The notes under the pieces: model-generated
Seen by the model: only the letters and a program-made list of their open reading frames with translations
Database searches by the model: none
Told to the model about the DNA's origin: nothing
NCBI GenBank assembly: GCA_036346405.1
Contig: CM070550.1
Span: forward strand, 11,070,115-11,134,114
From: Phyllostachys edulis
Lineage: Eukaryota; Streptophyta; Magnoliopsida; Poales; Poaceae
Direction of reading: 5' to 3'
Length of the DNA stretch: 64,000 bases
Position numbers and translations under genes: made by a program
Shown here: positions 1 to 11,445 of the stretch, in pieces
How positions within the stretch are numbered: position 1 is the first letter of the stretch
Layout of the letters: each line of letters opens with the position of its first letter

Positions 1-420
1 CTGCTCGCAATCAAAGCGAGGCCTCGGCGGAGTCCCTCCGCATTTCTTAAAGAACTTGGCGGAGGTAAAATGCAGAGATAAAGGAGGTCAAAGAGACCAC
101 AATCATAAATCTTGACAACTGCGGACTCCAAAAGAGCCCCTGCTCGAGAAAGGTCGGCCAGTAAGCCCATCCACATGGTCATAGAACTCTTCGACAAAAT
201 AGAAGAGTATGCTCAAGTGGAGGAGGATAACAACCGAAGAGGTGGAGGTGGCGCCTTCCGCCACACCAAGCACAATCATCAAGCGAGCTTAATCAAACAC
301 CACCCTCGCCACACCAAACCCACCTCCAAGCCCCGCAATAACTTTCACCAAAGAGCCAAAATGTCTACCATGTAGATGCAGGTCAAACTCCCAAAGGGGC
401 GGCGCTGGCAGTCAAACAGG
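1..420 (+). pseudogene. gag remnant of element C
   Basis: A plus-strand open segment (about 112-375) reads with a charged stretch (IELFDKIEEYAQVEEDNNRR) followed by a glycine run and a basic tail. It sits 5' of a recognisable protease, where gag belongs. No zinc knuckle is visible. The identity rests mainly on position, so the call is weak. Frames are broken on both sides. Confidence 0.4.
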
Positions 421-857
421 CCGGCAATGGACAAAGGTCAGCGGACGCCACAAATGGGCGGCATCTAGAAGTTCTGAGCAGGGGCCGAGGCACTGCCATC
501 ATGATTTCCACGGGCCAAGACTCGCGACACAACCGCAGATCGCCGCAGGACCATCATGGCTATGCATGACTACGTGAACCGCAACCAACAATCGACCGAA
601 GACCGAAGGGGTGCGGGCAACCATACTTGCCCCACCACCAAGGCCACGATTAAGGTCCATGGCGACCGCATTAGAGGGTCATAAATATGATCACGGAGGA
701 TCCTCGCCGCATAACATCTAAAAGACAGCGCCGAGCGATAATTCGACAAATTCACCACGTCAGTAACATGGCTCGCAGATCCAGACCACCCCAGACGCCG
801 GTGCCTATCACCTTCGCCCCGAGGATGCCAAAGGCATATACTTCCTCACCAGACCCC

Positions 858-1245
858 TCGTCATTTCCGCCAACATTATAGACTTCAAGTCGCACATCCT
901 CATAGACGGGAAGTTCGCGACCTCCTGTTATGCGCAGGTTGATAAGATGATGATCCCAAGGATCGCTTCATCACCCTGCATACCCCTCGTTGGCTTTGGG
1001 GGAAGGCCCGTGATGGCCTTGGGACAAATTAACCTAGCCATTACATTCGGCCGATTCCGGCCAAGTCCTGCACATGTAAAAGCAACACTTTCGATATGGT
1101 CCAAATGCCCTACCAAGACAACGCTATCTCTGGGGCCACATTAAACGCCTTTCTCGACGCCCACCACAACTATATGTGCAAGAAGATCCTCGTGCTAAAG
1201 GGCATCATCACGGTGTGGGGAGATTAGGACCTAGCTCGAGCAGAC
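858..1245 (+). pseudogene. aspartic protease domain of element C
   Basis: This is the retropepsin-like part of the polyprotein, which would cut Gag-Pol. Translation shows FKSHILIDGKFATSC, then DKMMIPRIASSPCIPLVGFG, then MALGQINLAITFG, and in another frame NYMCKKILVLKGIITVWGD near 1165-1230. These match the order and wording of the Tat protease segment. The normal DGG(S/A) active-site region reads DGKFA, so the catalytic signature is altered. A frameshift separates the two halves. Confidence 0.7.
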
Positions 1246-1379
1246 CGAGCTAGAAGTAGATTCGCCCACCCGCCACGCCCACACAGCCGGTCAACCCCGA
1301 CGCCTGGGCGCCTCCCAAGAATAGGCTCAAGGCCAAACCGGAGGGATAGCTACGAGGGCCCCCCGAGAGACACCTACCC

Positions 1380-2130
1380 ACCAAAAAATAGTGGCCCTAG
1401 GGGGGCAGAACTCCCAAAGAAAAGAGCACGACATCATCCTCGAGGTACTCCGCAAAGAATGCGATGTTCTTCGATGGAGCCCGGAGGACATCCCGGGGTG
1501 GTTTCGGAGACAAAGGAGCATCACGCCATCCCGAGTGATGCAGCCCCAAGAAATAGCTAAGTCGCTAAAGGCGGGGTCATTCATGCGGTCAAGCACTCAA
1601 TGGTTGGCCAACCCCGCCCCGTCCAAAAGAACACCAAGAATGGTATGCAAGTGCCGACTTCACCGACCTCAACAAAGTATCTTCAAAGGACGACTTCCCC
1701 TACCTCGCATTGACTAACCGGTGGACACCACTTCGGTTGCGAAGTTGATGAGCTTCCTCGATGCCTACTCCGGATATCATCGATATTCATGGCTAAAGAA
1801 GACGAAGCAAAAACCGCCACCACCCCCGCCAAGACTTATTGCTTATCGCATGCCCTTCGGCCTAAAAATGCGTAGCAAAGTTCACTCGCCTCATCACAAA
1901 GGTGCTAGCAGGCGCCACGCTAACGTCGAAGCGCACGCCGACGACATAGTGGTCAAAAGCAAGCTTACTGTGGCTCCCAGCCGGAGACCCACAGAAACTT
2001 CGCCAACCTCCTGAAAGAGGGAATCAAACTCAACCTGAGAGAAGTCGCCGAGTGGTCAAAGCGGCTGTTGCTAGGATTCCTCAGATTGAAGAGAGGCATC
2101 GAGGCCAACCCTAAAAAAATCAGAGCTATA
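1380..2130 (+). pseudogene. reverse transcriptase domain of element C
   Basis: This fragment of RNA-directed DNA polymerase contains, in order, EVLRKECDVLRWSPEDIPGW, MSFLDAYSGYHRY (RT palm block), AYRMPFGLK and ADDIVVKSK (the catalytic YxDD box, here HADD). LGFLRLKRGIEANPKKIRAI, the RT-connection segment, ends it near 2120. The first residue of the YxDD box is His rather than Tyr. At least three frame changes are needed to read through, so no active enzyme is made. Confidence 0.85.
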
Positions 2131-3050
2131 CAGAAATGGAGCCACCTCAAGTAGCAGCCGAGAAGTACAAAGGTCAAGGCCGCCTCGCCTCACCATTCTT
2201 GTCCCGATCGGCCGAGCGAGCCCTACCTTTCTTCAAAACCCTCTCGGCGCAGAACTATTCCAAGGATGTAGGAACGCCAAGCCGCATTTCAAGACCTCAA
2301 GAAGTACCTCACCCAACTTCCAAGCTTAACCAGCCAAGCTGGCCTTGCATTCCTCTGTGACTCGCCGCCTCTAGCAAAGCGATGGCGCGTCCTCGCCCAG
2401 AAGATAGCGCCAGACTCCAGATAATTACGACGGAGGCCCTCCAGGGCCAAAGTCCGATACACTGAATCGAAAAAACCGTATATGCTTCGCCATGGCCTCG
2501 CGCAAGCTCCGGCACTATTTTCTAGCGCACGCCATCATGGTCCCAACATCCTACCCCCTAGCCCTCATGCTGCGAAACAATGATGCATCGGGACGCATCG
2601 GCAAGTGGGCAGCGGAACTCGCACCCTTTGACATAACCTTCGCGCGACACTCCGCCATCAAGTCACAATCCTTAGCCGACTTCATCGCCAGTGGACCCTG
2701 TCAAGGACAACCCCTGCTGCCACCGAGGCACCGTGGACAATCTACACCGATGGGTCCCTGTGTGCCACAGGCCGGCTCGTGCCATCTTGGTCGCCCCAGA
2801 AAATAAGCATGTCAGACGCTGACACCTCGACTTCCCACAACCAACAACGCCTCAAAATATGAAGCCTTGTCATGGGCCTCGCAAAGAAAAACCCTAGCTA
2901 AGCGCATCATGGTCAGTGACTTCGCCCATGGCGGGACACTTCGACTACACCTTTTGTGACAAGGCCCGAGATGGCCAGTACCCTAGCAGAAGTGCGAACC
3001 GCATGACTAAAGACTTTCTAAGATCACCATGCAACCTATCCCAAGAGGCG
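2131..3050 (+). pseudogene. RNase H region of element C
   Basis: Around 2560-2700 one frame reads SGRIGKWAAELAPFDITFAR then AIKSQSLADFIAS. This is the tether between RT and RNase H in Tat-type elements. It is followed by WTIYTDGSL near 2735-2760, the start of an RNase H fold with its first Asp. The second RNase H motifs are only faint. Several frameshifts interrupt it. Confidence 0.7.
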
Positions 3051-4423
3051 CCAACAAAGGCAGCACAAGCTCGCAAAATGGCTACCCAACAACCACCCCG
3101 ACGAAAGTTTTTACGAGGTGCGCCACGCCTGGGCTTGGTCGCACCGAGCACAAGGGCTCCACCCGAGCATAAGGGCCGAGCCCGAAACCAGCGGATTGTA
3201 TCGTGGCGAGGGTCAGGCACCTCATGATGCTTATCATACGCTAGACAAGGTGATAAGATCAGCAAGCACTTATAGGCGAGGAACTCAAGACCACCAAGCA
3301 AAGCGCCAGCATCGAGCCAGAATTACCACATCATCTGAGGCGAAGCCGCATAAGGGGCATCTACACCCCCTTCTTACTGTGCATATCTCAACAAGAAGGT
3401 CAAAGCCTCTCAAGAAGATCCATGAGGGCTCTGAGCCCATCAGCCCCCTGTGGCCTCGTGGTAAGGGCGCTCCACCAGGCCTATATTACAACAAAGACTA
3501 CGAGACACCCAGACCTCAGACAACATTGTCAAGGCCGCCAATGAGCTAGCTATAACCCAAGGCACCTGTAGTCCCGGCCGCAACCGCTACTCCCTGGGCC
3601 CTGCCCTTCGTAGTGTGGGACTCGACATCATCGCCCTTTTTCCTACAAGCGAAAAGGCAACCTCCACTTTGCATTTGTTGCCATCGAGTACTTTCTAGAT
3701 GGGTGGAGGCCGAGCCACCGCTAAGATAATGTACCACCAGTGGCCCAAATAGCTTCATGGAGGAACATTGTTTGTAGATATGAGGTGCCATGAGACATCA
3801 CATCGACAATGGCACCCGGCTCGACTCTGCCGCCCTAAAGAATTTCAGGAAGGTTGGGAACCACCGTCGCTTCAGACGGTGAGACACCCCGAGTCCAACT
3901 GGCATTGAGAGAGCCAACTTAACTTACTAGCAGTGCCTCAACAAGCACCTGTAGGATTATGAATGGGGGTTAGGCCCAAGGGCTCTAGAAGGCCCTGTGG
4001 AGCACTCCATGATGACACCAACCAGGTCACAGCTTATCTCCTTTCAAGCTCTTCACCGACGAGGCAATGACCCCTGCACAAACTCAGTAAGGTCCCTCCG
4101 CAACACAAGACGCCAACCCCGCAAGTCAAGAAACTTCCATCGACCTAATTGAAGAAAAATCGCATACAAGCCATCTCAAGCATGGCGGCACACGGAAGGA
4201 GTCGCATATGCATAACAAAAAGTCAGATCCGCCCCTTAGCACCAGTAACATGGTCCTCAAGCGAGCCGCCAATCCCACAAAGAATAGGCAAGCTCAATCC
4301 AAATGGGAGGCCCTACATCATCATCCAAGCACAAGGGGGATCGTGATATATCACCACCCCGTGAGGACAAGAGCCGACCATACATGGAAAGCCAAGAGCC
4401 TCCACAAATTCTACCCTAAGGCC
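3051..4423 (+). pseudogene. integrase region of element C
   Basis: The central DDE-type integrase would join cDNA to the chromosome. Frames around 3590-3930 show GLDIIALFPTSEKATSTL, a FxSRWVEAEP-like stretch near 3690-3720, then DITSDNGTRLDSAALKNF near 3795-3850. The last carries the second catalytic Asp in the SDNG context. The polyprotein end is recognisable as WKAKSLHKFYP then a stop, at about 4387-4422. Many frame changes occur. Confidence 0.75.
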
Positions 4424-4772
4424 TTTGGTAAAAACTCCAAGGCCGGGCAATCGCCTAAACCACCGAGCCCAACCTGTGGGCTTGTACAAGCATATGTATG
4501 CTTACTTTTGGGCATTTTGTCCCCATATAATGAACAAAACATGGACCACTTAACAAATGCGGCATACAGACATCGAGCATGGCCTTCGCCCTTAATGCAC
4601 ACCAATGCCCTCAAGGCACGAGTGTATAAACAGACACGAGCATGGCTTCGCCCTTGCACACCGATAAACAAACACTAGCATGGCCCTTCGCCCCGCAAAC
4701 GATGCCCTCAAGGCACGAGTGTATAATAGACACCGAAAGCATGGCCTTTGACCCCGGGCACACCGATGTCCC
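4424..4772 (+). repeat. 3' untranslated tail of element C with imperfect direct repeats
   Basis: After the pol stop the sequence has GGGCTTGTACAAGCATATG and GGGCATTTTGTCCCC, then at least three imperfect copies of a 60-70 bp unit. The unit holds GAGCATGG(C)CTTCGCCC, CACACCGAT or CACACCAAT, and CCCTCAAGGCACGAGTGTATAA (near 4580-4627, 4640-4710 and 4710-4772). Such repeats are known after pol in Tat-group elements. No TG...CA LTR start is visible before the next element begins. Confidence 0.55.
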
Positions 4773-5125
4773 CGGCATCGAATCGATCGTAGGGATGTCC
4801 AAACTGATCGTAGGGACGTCCGAACCGGTCGAGGGATGTCCTTATTAGTTTGTGTCTCACCATCATTAGAGAAGATGCATATGTGTTAGGGGATGTCCGC
4901 ATCATCCCCCCTCTGAAAAGGCATCGCCCTCGACGCCAGATCATCACCACCAAAGAAAGGTGATAAATCAGCAACATTAAACATAGAACTAATGCCATAG
5001 TCATCACCAGAAGCTCTATCTTGTAGGCATTGTCTTGATCTTCGCAAGCACCTTGAAAGGCCCATCACCGTGGCGTGAATTTAGACTTGCGCTGCCCGCA
5101 AAAACGATCCTTATGGTAATGTAAC
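4773..5125 (-). pseudogene. C-terminus of pol, minus-strand gypsy element H (left copy)
   Basis: Minus-strand frames read YHKDRFCGQRKSKF, then a KINDNAYK-like segment, then FNVADLSPFFGGDD, ASRAMPFQRG and DDADIPNTYASS. This is the standard end of a grass Ty3/gypsy polyprotein after the integrase. It is followed by short repeats of the type RFGRPYDQFGHPYDRF. Its upstream part continues at 10496, interrupted here by element A. It stops near 4773 against element C. Frames are broken. Confidence 0.8.
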
Positions 5126-6094
5126 CGATGAGGACATCGACCCTAAGGATGCAACCACCGCTTCAACCCGCCGCGACCGTGATCCTCTCGCTTCAACAAC
5201 ATCCTCTCCAATAGGACTTTCGCCATCGCAACACCATATTACCCAATTGACGCGCCACGCCTACATGCCATGGTGCTACGTCTACGCCCACATGCCATGG
5301 TACTATGTTTACATGCCATGGTGCTATCCGCATGTGCCAATCAGAGTTCAAGCCGATACATTTTGGGCAGATCGGTTCGAATCAGCTTGACAAAGACTGA
5401 CTTCAAACGCCCATAACTTTCACATACGACGTCCGCTGGAGGTCCACGACATTTGATGGAAAGATGATTTCATCCTCTTCCAACGGATCTAACCTCACCT
5501 CTAAACTCCTTCTGACTGATCGCAATCATCAAAAGAAGGCGTCATATCACTTATTTGGGCCAAACCGGGCTTTGTAATCATATCGAACTTGGCCCATTCG
5601 CCGGCGGTTCACCTAGGGCGCGGTTACTGTTCACGTGAACAGTAATCCGCGACCGCTAGTACCACCTCGCTAGTTCGTTAGTTTTGTAGCTCCTCGCTCC
5701 TATTTAAGGAGGCCGCACCCCTTTAGTTTTCCTTGATTTTGTTTATGTTTAGTTTGCCTTCGCCGCAACTTGTATCTTTTATGCAGTGTCGACGAGACCA
5801 CCCAATTAAGATCCTTATTCAGAATCCCAATTCAATTAAATCTTTCAATCCTATTTGCAATTTCAAATTGCTTATTATCTTGTTCTTATGCTTCTTTCGG
5901 TATGCGTGAATCGACCTTCGTGGTCGTCAACCGGTATTCGTGCACGCTTGATAACGACTAGTCGATCAGTTCAGCGATTATGTGGGTTACGAGCCTTATG
6001 GTTCGTGAGCCAGGATCGTGAGGGTTGAGCGACGCCACCGGACTTATCGCTCTCATCGAAGATCGGCCAACAAATAGAACCTTAGGGTTCATCG
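5126..6094 (+). repeat. 5' LTR of element A
   Basis: It pairs with 9560-10495. Inside are three copies of a short unit around CATGCCATGGTGCTAC (5260-5325), the inverted repeat TGTTCACGTGAACA (about 5629-5642) and a TATA-like CTCCTATTTAAGGAGG near 5697. It ends at TAGGGTTCATCG, directly before the primer site. The first base is C where the other copies have T. Compared with the 3' LTR it carries an extra stretch with the TGTTCACGTGAACA palindrome. Confidence 0.85.
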
Positions 6095-6106
6095 TGGTAT
6101 CGAGCT
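6095..6106 (+). other. primer binding site of element A
   Basis: TGGTATCGAGCT lies directly after the 5' LTR. It matches the usual initiator-tRNA-Met complement TGGTATCAGAGC with one A missing. This fixes the plus orientation of the element. Confidence 0.7.
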
Positions 6107-7524
6107 ATAGTTCATCTAAGGAGAAATTTTTTTCCTATAATCCAAATAGCCAAAATTTAAAAAAAATTAGGTTTAGTTCATCGTCCAAACCAATTTGTGC
6201 CTTTTGCAATTTTTTCTTTTTAGTTTTGCTTTATTGAATTGTCGTTGCATCGCCGAGTTGTAGTGTCGGTTTCTGTCTAGATTGGTCTAGTTTATATTTT
6301 CTTGCAAATTGATTAGTGTTGTTCTTCAAAAAAATAGACGCTACTGTTGCTTGGGTCAAATTAGCACATCGTTTGGCCATTTCATCTACGCCCCTAGGGC
6401 GTCACCGCGAGTGTTGCCTTCACAAAAGACGCCAGAACTTTCCCCAGGCCAACAAAACAAACAAGTCACCACTAGCGCTGCTCATCTTGAGTTCTTCGCC
6501 TCATCCACAACAAAGAAACCACATAGACGGCAGGGCACAGCATAAAAAAGGATCTGACGGTGGCGCCACCATCGCCACGCAGCCGAAGCCGCTTTTTTCC
6601 ATCGCCGTCGCCACCTCCCTCGCTGCTCGAGAGCCGCCGCCAAGCTTGCACTCACCAGCCGATGCCGCCAGTCGCCGCGGATCGGCCGCCGCGGATTGGA
6701 GGCCGCCGCTCGGGAAGACGCCGCCCGCCCGCCTCAGGTGCCACCACTGCCGCCACGGCTTGCCGACGCCGCCGCCACCTCCACTCCACCCGCCTCCGCC
6801 GCTCGCCACGCACGGCCGCCACTGCTGGCTGTCATCCTCGATCACAAGGCCGCCCCAAACGCGGCTTGAGGCACTGTCACATGGAGGACCCGAGAGGAAG
6901 TCTTTCTTGGTCGTTGAAGAGGATAACTCCTTTTTGTTTTCCAGAGGCTTCCAAGTAGCTCGTGAGTATTAAAAGGGTGCATTGAGGTATTAAAAAACAA
7001 AAAAGAAAGAGAAGAAAGAAAAAAAGAAAAAAACAGAGAAGAAAAAAAGAAAAGAAAAAATCGAGCTACCTGCTTCATCCATTGCTCGCATGGCGTGATT
7101 TTTCGCTTTGGCCTTCATTACATTACTAGTCGTTTTATGAAGTTGCCTCTAGCTAGGCTTGGTTTAGACTAGGACCAAAGACTTTTGACTAGTACTTTGA
7201 ACTGCTTCAATTTTGCATACCGATTTGAATAATTGCTATTCCTTTGCTACATACTAGCCTTCCGAGCTCCACTCCCTACTAACTCAAAGAAAGCTGCTCG
7301 CAATCGCTAATGATCGCAAGTGAGAGTATCACGAACCAGCCCACCGGTTGTACCACTTCCTGTCGCTGGTAAGAACTTGTAAGAACTAGGTATAAGCTTG
7401 AGTGTGAGTGACTTGTGAAACCCGTAACCTAGTAGTTCATAGGACATATACACCGTGATTTGCTCTTTGCTTTGATACTAACAATGGCAGTTCATCGTCA
7501 CAAGAGGAGCATAGCAGCCCAACA
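6107..7524 (+). other. untranslated leader of element A
   Basis: This 1.4-kb leader lies between the primer site and gag. It contains a GC-rich part (about 6555-6870) with accidental overlapping ORFs on both strands, then a long purine tract at 6990-7062 (AAAGAAAGAGAAGAAAG-like), then AT-rich sequence. None of the ORFs resembles a known protein. Long leaders with purine tracts are common in this gypsy group. Confidence 0.6.
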
Positions 7525-8765
7525 ATGAGGAAGATGCACCGCTACCCTCGCACAAAAGAAATCATGCGGCGCTTTTCTCGCATGCCGGATCAACATTCGT
7601 ATGATGGAGTTGATTCTAGATCGCACCATCGATTTAACTTGTCGTTGTTCACACGCAGTGGAGCAAATGAGAGAGCTCCACCTCCTGCTGCCGCCTCGCC
7701 ATCAAGTATGCTGTAACAACCACGCCAGAACTCCATCCGCTGTTTCGCCATGGGCCGATGAGGTAGACGATGAAGCGAACCCATATGTTGCTGATACGGA
7801 GTCTGATGGTGGTTTCAATCCCATCAATGATCATGATCACCGGCAACGACGCTTCAATCGACAAGGTATGAGAAGAGAGTCACCACGTGAGGTACGTGAC
7901 TATAATAATTCACTTGGTAAAATTAAATTCACTATACCTCCTTTTGCTGGTAAATATGATCCTGATGCTTATCTCACATGGGAGTTAGTTGTGGACCAAA
8001 AATTTGCATGCCATGAATTTCCTGACAATAAGAAGGTTAGGGCTGCTAATAGTGAGTTCACAGATTTTGCATCTATTTGGTGGAGTGAATATGGTCGTAC
8101 TCATCATGACATACCTAGAACATGGAATGCTTTGAAGAGAGCAATGAGACGTAGGTTTGTACCTTCATATTATTCACGTGATTTGCTTAATAAATTACAA
8201 CGCTTAAGACAAGGTAGTAGTTCTGTAGAAGACTATTATCAAGAATTGCAAACCGGTTTGTTATGCTGTGGTTTAGAAGAAACCAAGATGCTAAGATGGC
8301 TAGATTTTTGGGAGGTTTAAACCGTGAAATTCGTGACATTTTAGATTATAAAGAATATGATTCTATCAACCATTTATTCCATCTTGCTTGCAAAGCCGAG
8401 AGAGAAGTGCAGGTCGATAATCTCGCCTAGGGCAATATTGGAGGAACTTTTGCAGTCGGCCAAGGCAAAGAACATCACATGGCATCCTCCTCCACTTCGA
8501 CTGCACACCCCGCCGCCGCTTCAACTCCTATACATAACCCTCGATGCAAGCAAACCAAAGAAAAGTACAAGCCCCCACAAAAGTGCTTCTTCTGTTGTTT
8601 CTCTGTATGCATCCAGAGATGTACAATGTCACCGCAGTAAAGGATTTGGGCACTTGATGCGCGATTGCCCAAGTCACGAAGCTTTGCTTATCAAGGACAA
8701 TGGTGAGTACACTTCACTAGCGATATTGAGGAAGAACATGTGTTGGTTGCAACTAACAATGCAGT
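7525..8765 (+). pseudogene. gag of element A
   Basis: This encodes the structural Gag protein that packages the RNA. The longest open part (7601-8320) reads IPPFAGKYDPDAYLTWELVV, ASIWWSEYGR, AMRRRFVPSYYSRDLLNKLQ and SVEDYYQELQTGLL, which is the retrotransposon Gag core. A frameshift near 8300 breaks it. The reading continues as ARFLGGLNREIRDI and ends in a zinc knuckle, QCHRSKGFGHLMRDCPS, at about 8625-8675. The knuckle's second Cys is Ser, so one zinc ligand is missing. The H element on the other strand has a related gag. Confidence 0.85.
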
Positions 8766-8884
8766 GATGAAACCAAGAAGAACATATAAACCATGAGGCA
8801 TCCGACATGTACCAAAGCCTAGTTGTTCAACAGGTGCTAAGTGCCCAAATGGAACTTATGGAACAAAATCAATGCCACATTTTG

Positions 8885-9190
8885 TTTCAATCCAAGTTCG
8901 CCATCAAGGAACGCTCATGTAAGGTCATCATTGATGGTGGAGTTGCAACAACCTTGCTAGCATAGACATGGTCGAGAAGCTTGGCTTGACCACAACACAA
9001 CACCCTCATCCTTACTACATCCAATGGTTCAATTCTTGTGGTAAGTTGAAGGTGACTAAACTTGTGCGCTGCACTTTTCTATTGGATCATATCATGATTA
9101 TGTTGATTATGATGTCGTATCTATGCAAGCATGTTCATTATTATTAGGTAGACCTTGGCAATATGATAGATATAATTTAACATCATGGTA
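8885..9190 (+). pseudogene. protease remnant of element A
   Basis: CKVIIDGG near 8917-8942 corresponds to the retropepsin active-site segment (IIDGGSCNNL in intact relatives, from memory). It is followed after a frameshift by NLASIDMVEKLGL. After that the frame breaks repeatedly. The position after the Gag zinc knuckle fits. No RT follows. Confidence 0.65.
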
Positions 9191-9559
9191 GATCTAATCA
9201 TTATACTTTCACATATAAAGAAAAGAAAATCACTTTGGTTCCAATGTCTCCGCCGCCATATTAAAGGATGAATTAGAAATAACTAAGAGAACAAATAAGG
9301 AGAAGACATAAGTTGATCAAAAGATTATAGCTCAAGTGACATTAAATTGAAAGCTCCTGCTTTGTTAGCTACAAAAATTGATTGTATTGATATGGAAAAA
9401 CATGAATCTACATGTCATACTATGATTTGTGAAGAAACTCCGTGTCCATTAGAAGAAGTGCATGTTTTTTTGCCTCCTATTGCTACTAACCTTTTGCAGA
9501 GAGTGATAACTTAGAGAAAACAAATGAGTCGGGACGACTCAAATTCAAGAAAGGGAGGA
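9191..9559 (+). other. 3' spacer and polypurine tract of element A
   Basis: This is AT-rich sequence with short open pieces such as LLATKIDCIDMEKHESTCH, probably a remnant of the spacer in front of the lost RT. It ends in AAGAAAGGGAGGA (9547-9559), which touches the 3' LTR and fits a polypurine tract that primes plus-strand DNA. Confidence 0.6.
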
Positions 9560-10495
9560 TGATGAGGACATCGACCCTAAGGATGCAACCACCGCTCGAC
9601 CGCCACATCGTGATCCTCTCGCTTCAACAACATCCTCTCCAATAGGACTTTCTGCCATCGCAACACCATATTACCCAATTGATCGCCACGCCTACATGTC
9701 ATGGTGCTACGCCTACATCCACATGCCATGGTACTATGTTTACATGCCATGGTGCTACCGCATGTGCCAATCAGAGTTCAAGCCGATACATTTTGGGCAA
9801 ATCAGTTCGAATCAGCCTGACAAAGACTGACTTCAAACGCCCATAACGCTCACATACGACGTCCATTGGAGGTCCACGAGTACTTAATGGAAAGATGATT
9901 TCGCCCTCTTTCCAACGGATCTGACCTCACCTCCAAACTCCTTCTGACTGATCGCAATCATCAAAAGAAGGCGCTATATCACTTATTTGGGCCAAACCGG
10001 GCTTTGTAATCATATCAACTTGGCCCATCTCGCCGACGGTAATCCGCACCGCTAGTACCACCTCGCTAGTTTGTTAGTTTCTGTGGCTCCTCGCTCCTAT
10101 TTAAGGAGGCCGCACCTTTAGTTTTCCTTGGATTTTGTTTATGTTTAGTTTGCCTTCGTCGCAACTTGTATCTTTTATGCGGTGTCGACGAGACCACCCA
10201 ATTAAGATCCTTATTCGTAATCCCAATTCAATTAAATCTTTCAATCCTATTTGCAATTTCAGATTGCTTATTATCTTGTTCTTATGCGGCTTCTTCTTCG
10301 TGTATGCGTGAATCGACCTTCGTGGTCGTCAACCGGTATTCGTGGCACGCTGATAACGACTAGTCGATCACCAATGATTGTGTGGTTGTGAGCCTTATGT
10401 GTTCGTGAGCCGTGATCGTGAGGGTTGAGCGACGCCACCGGACTTATTGTTCTCATCGAAAGATCGGCCAACAAATAGAACCTTAGGGTTCATCA
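9560..10495 (+). repeat. 3' LTR of element A
   Basis: It starts TGATGAGGACATCGACCC and ends AGGGTTCATCA. It repeats 5126-6094 with many small differences. It has the same CATGCCATGG repeats near 9695-9760 and the CTCCTATTTAAGGAGG box near 10094. It is about 33 bp shorter than the 5' LTR, mainly by loss of the segment around the TGTTCACGTGAACA palindrome. Confidence 0.85.
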
Positions 10496-11445
10496 AGACT
10501 CAAACCAAATCACCGTTGAAAAATCATCTTTTTCCTGCTCTTGTTAGCCTTCTCAAGATAGTATTTGACCTTGTGTTCTATCACTTCTTTTGTCTTGAGA
10601 TGCAATTTCTTCACATATTCAAATTTCATTTGATGCCTCCATATGAACACCATGTTGATCGAAGCGTAGCAAATCAAGCAAAGGTAAAAGGTTTAAAACC
10701 ATAGACCACCTCGAAGGACACATCTACGTAGTGGAGTGCATGGCCCGATTATAAGCTTAATTCCACGGCGTAAACAATCCTCCCACTCGCCAAGCAGATT
10801 CTTCTTGATCATGGTCCCGAGTAGCATTGAAAGTGCGGTTTATCACCTCCGCTTGACCATCGCTTTGGGGATGACAAGTCATGCCAATAACAACTTCGGC
10901 CCCGCTTGTTTCTAAAGTGTCTTTCGTAAGTAGCTCATGAACTTCACATCGCGATCCGACACGATGGTGCACGGCATGCCATGTAACCTCACGATCTCCC
11001 GAAAAACAAGTCACAATATGCGACGATCGTCATTTTGTGGCACGGAATAAAGTGCGCCATCTTCAAAATCGATCCACAACAACGAAAACAGATCGCCCCT
11101 TCTTAGTTCTAGGAAGTCCTAAAACAAAATCCATACTAATATCCACCCATGGTGCATTGGGAAATGTAAGGGGTATACAAACCGTGTGGATTCAACTTCG
11201 ACTTTTGCTTTGTGACAAGTAGTGCATCGCCGCACATACCTCTCCATGTCGCACCTCATCTTAGGCCAATAAAAGTGATCGCCAAAGATAGATGCTGCCT
11301 TCTCACGGCCAAAGTGACCCATCAATCCACCCGCATGTGATTCCCGCAATAATAGCAAACGACGAGGATTCTAGAACACATAGTTTGTTAGCTAAACAAA
11401 AATCCATCATGAATGTGAAATTTATCCCAACACATAGTTCTCGTA
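10496..11445 (-). pseudogene. integrase region of H element
   Basis: On the minus strand, 11358 to 11119 reads RESHAGGLMGHFGREKAAS, FYWPKMRCDMERYVRRCTTC and HKAKVEVE. This is the His2Cys2 zinc domain of a Ty3/gypsy integrase, with an IHDGFLF-like linker just before it. 11014-10757 reads VIGMTCHPQSDGQAEVINRT, the end of the catalytic core, where CHPQ(T/S)DGQ(T/A)E is diagnostic. GDLV at the left edge leads into the fragment at 5125. RT and RNase H, expected to the right, are absent because B2 begins there. Confidence 0.85.

Larger units (their letters stand above)
1..4772 (+). mobile_element. Tat-lineage Ty3/gypsy element C, internal region only
   Basis: Six-frame reading gives, in order on the plus strand, gag-like, protease, reverse transcriptase, RNase H and integrase fragments. 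This is the usual Ty3/gypsy order. Wording such as FLDAYSGYH, ADDIVVKSK and AIKSQSLADFIA is typical of the grass Tat group (RIRE2/Retrosat2-like, from memory). No LTR is visible at either side: the left side runs off the window and the right side stops against a minus-strand gypsy fragment near 4772. Every domain is split by frameshifts or stops, so this is an old dead copy. The stretch 421-857 gives only scattered gag-linker-like peptides. Confidence 0.8.
5126..10495 (+). mobile_element. Element A: non-autonomous LTR retrotransposon with gag and protease only
   Basis: Two direct repeats of about 0.95 kb (5126-6094 and 9560-10495) start with (T/C)GATGAGGACATCGACCCTA and end with CCTTAGGGTTCATC(A/G). 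A tRNA-Met-like primer site follows the left one and a purine tract precedes the right one. Between them only gag and protease can be read. There is no RT, RNase H or integrase in the roughly 3.5-kb interior. It lies inside the minus-strand H element. The flanking 5-mers (GTAAC and AGACT) do not match, so no clean TSD is seen. This layout matches the TR-GAG type of non-autonomous element. Confidence 0.85.

Noticed and set aside
4790..4905. Shared sequence with 21657-21800 taken at first as LTR ends of element C
   Set aside because: On the minus strand both copies encode the DADIPNTYASS tail of a gypsy polyprotein. At 21660 it runs on into PMTRARTKLL. It is coding sequence of H, not an LTR.
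6316..6972. ORF of 218 codons in the leader of element A
   Set aside because: It has no similarity to any protein I know, lies between the primer site and gag, and overlaps equally long ORFs on other frames.
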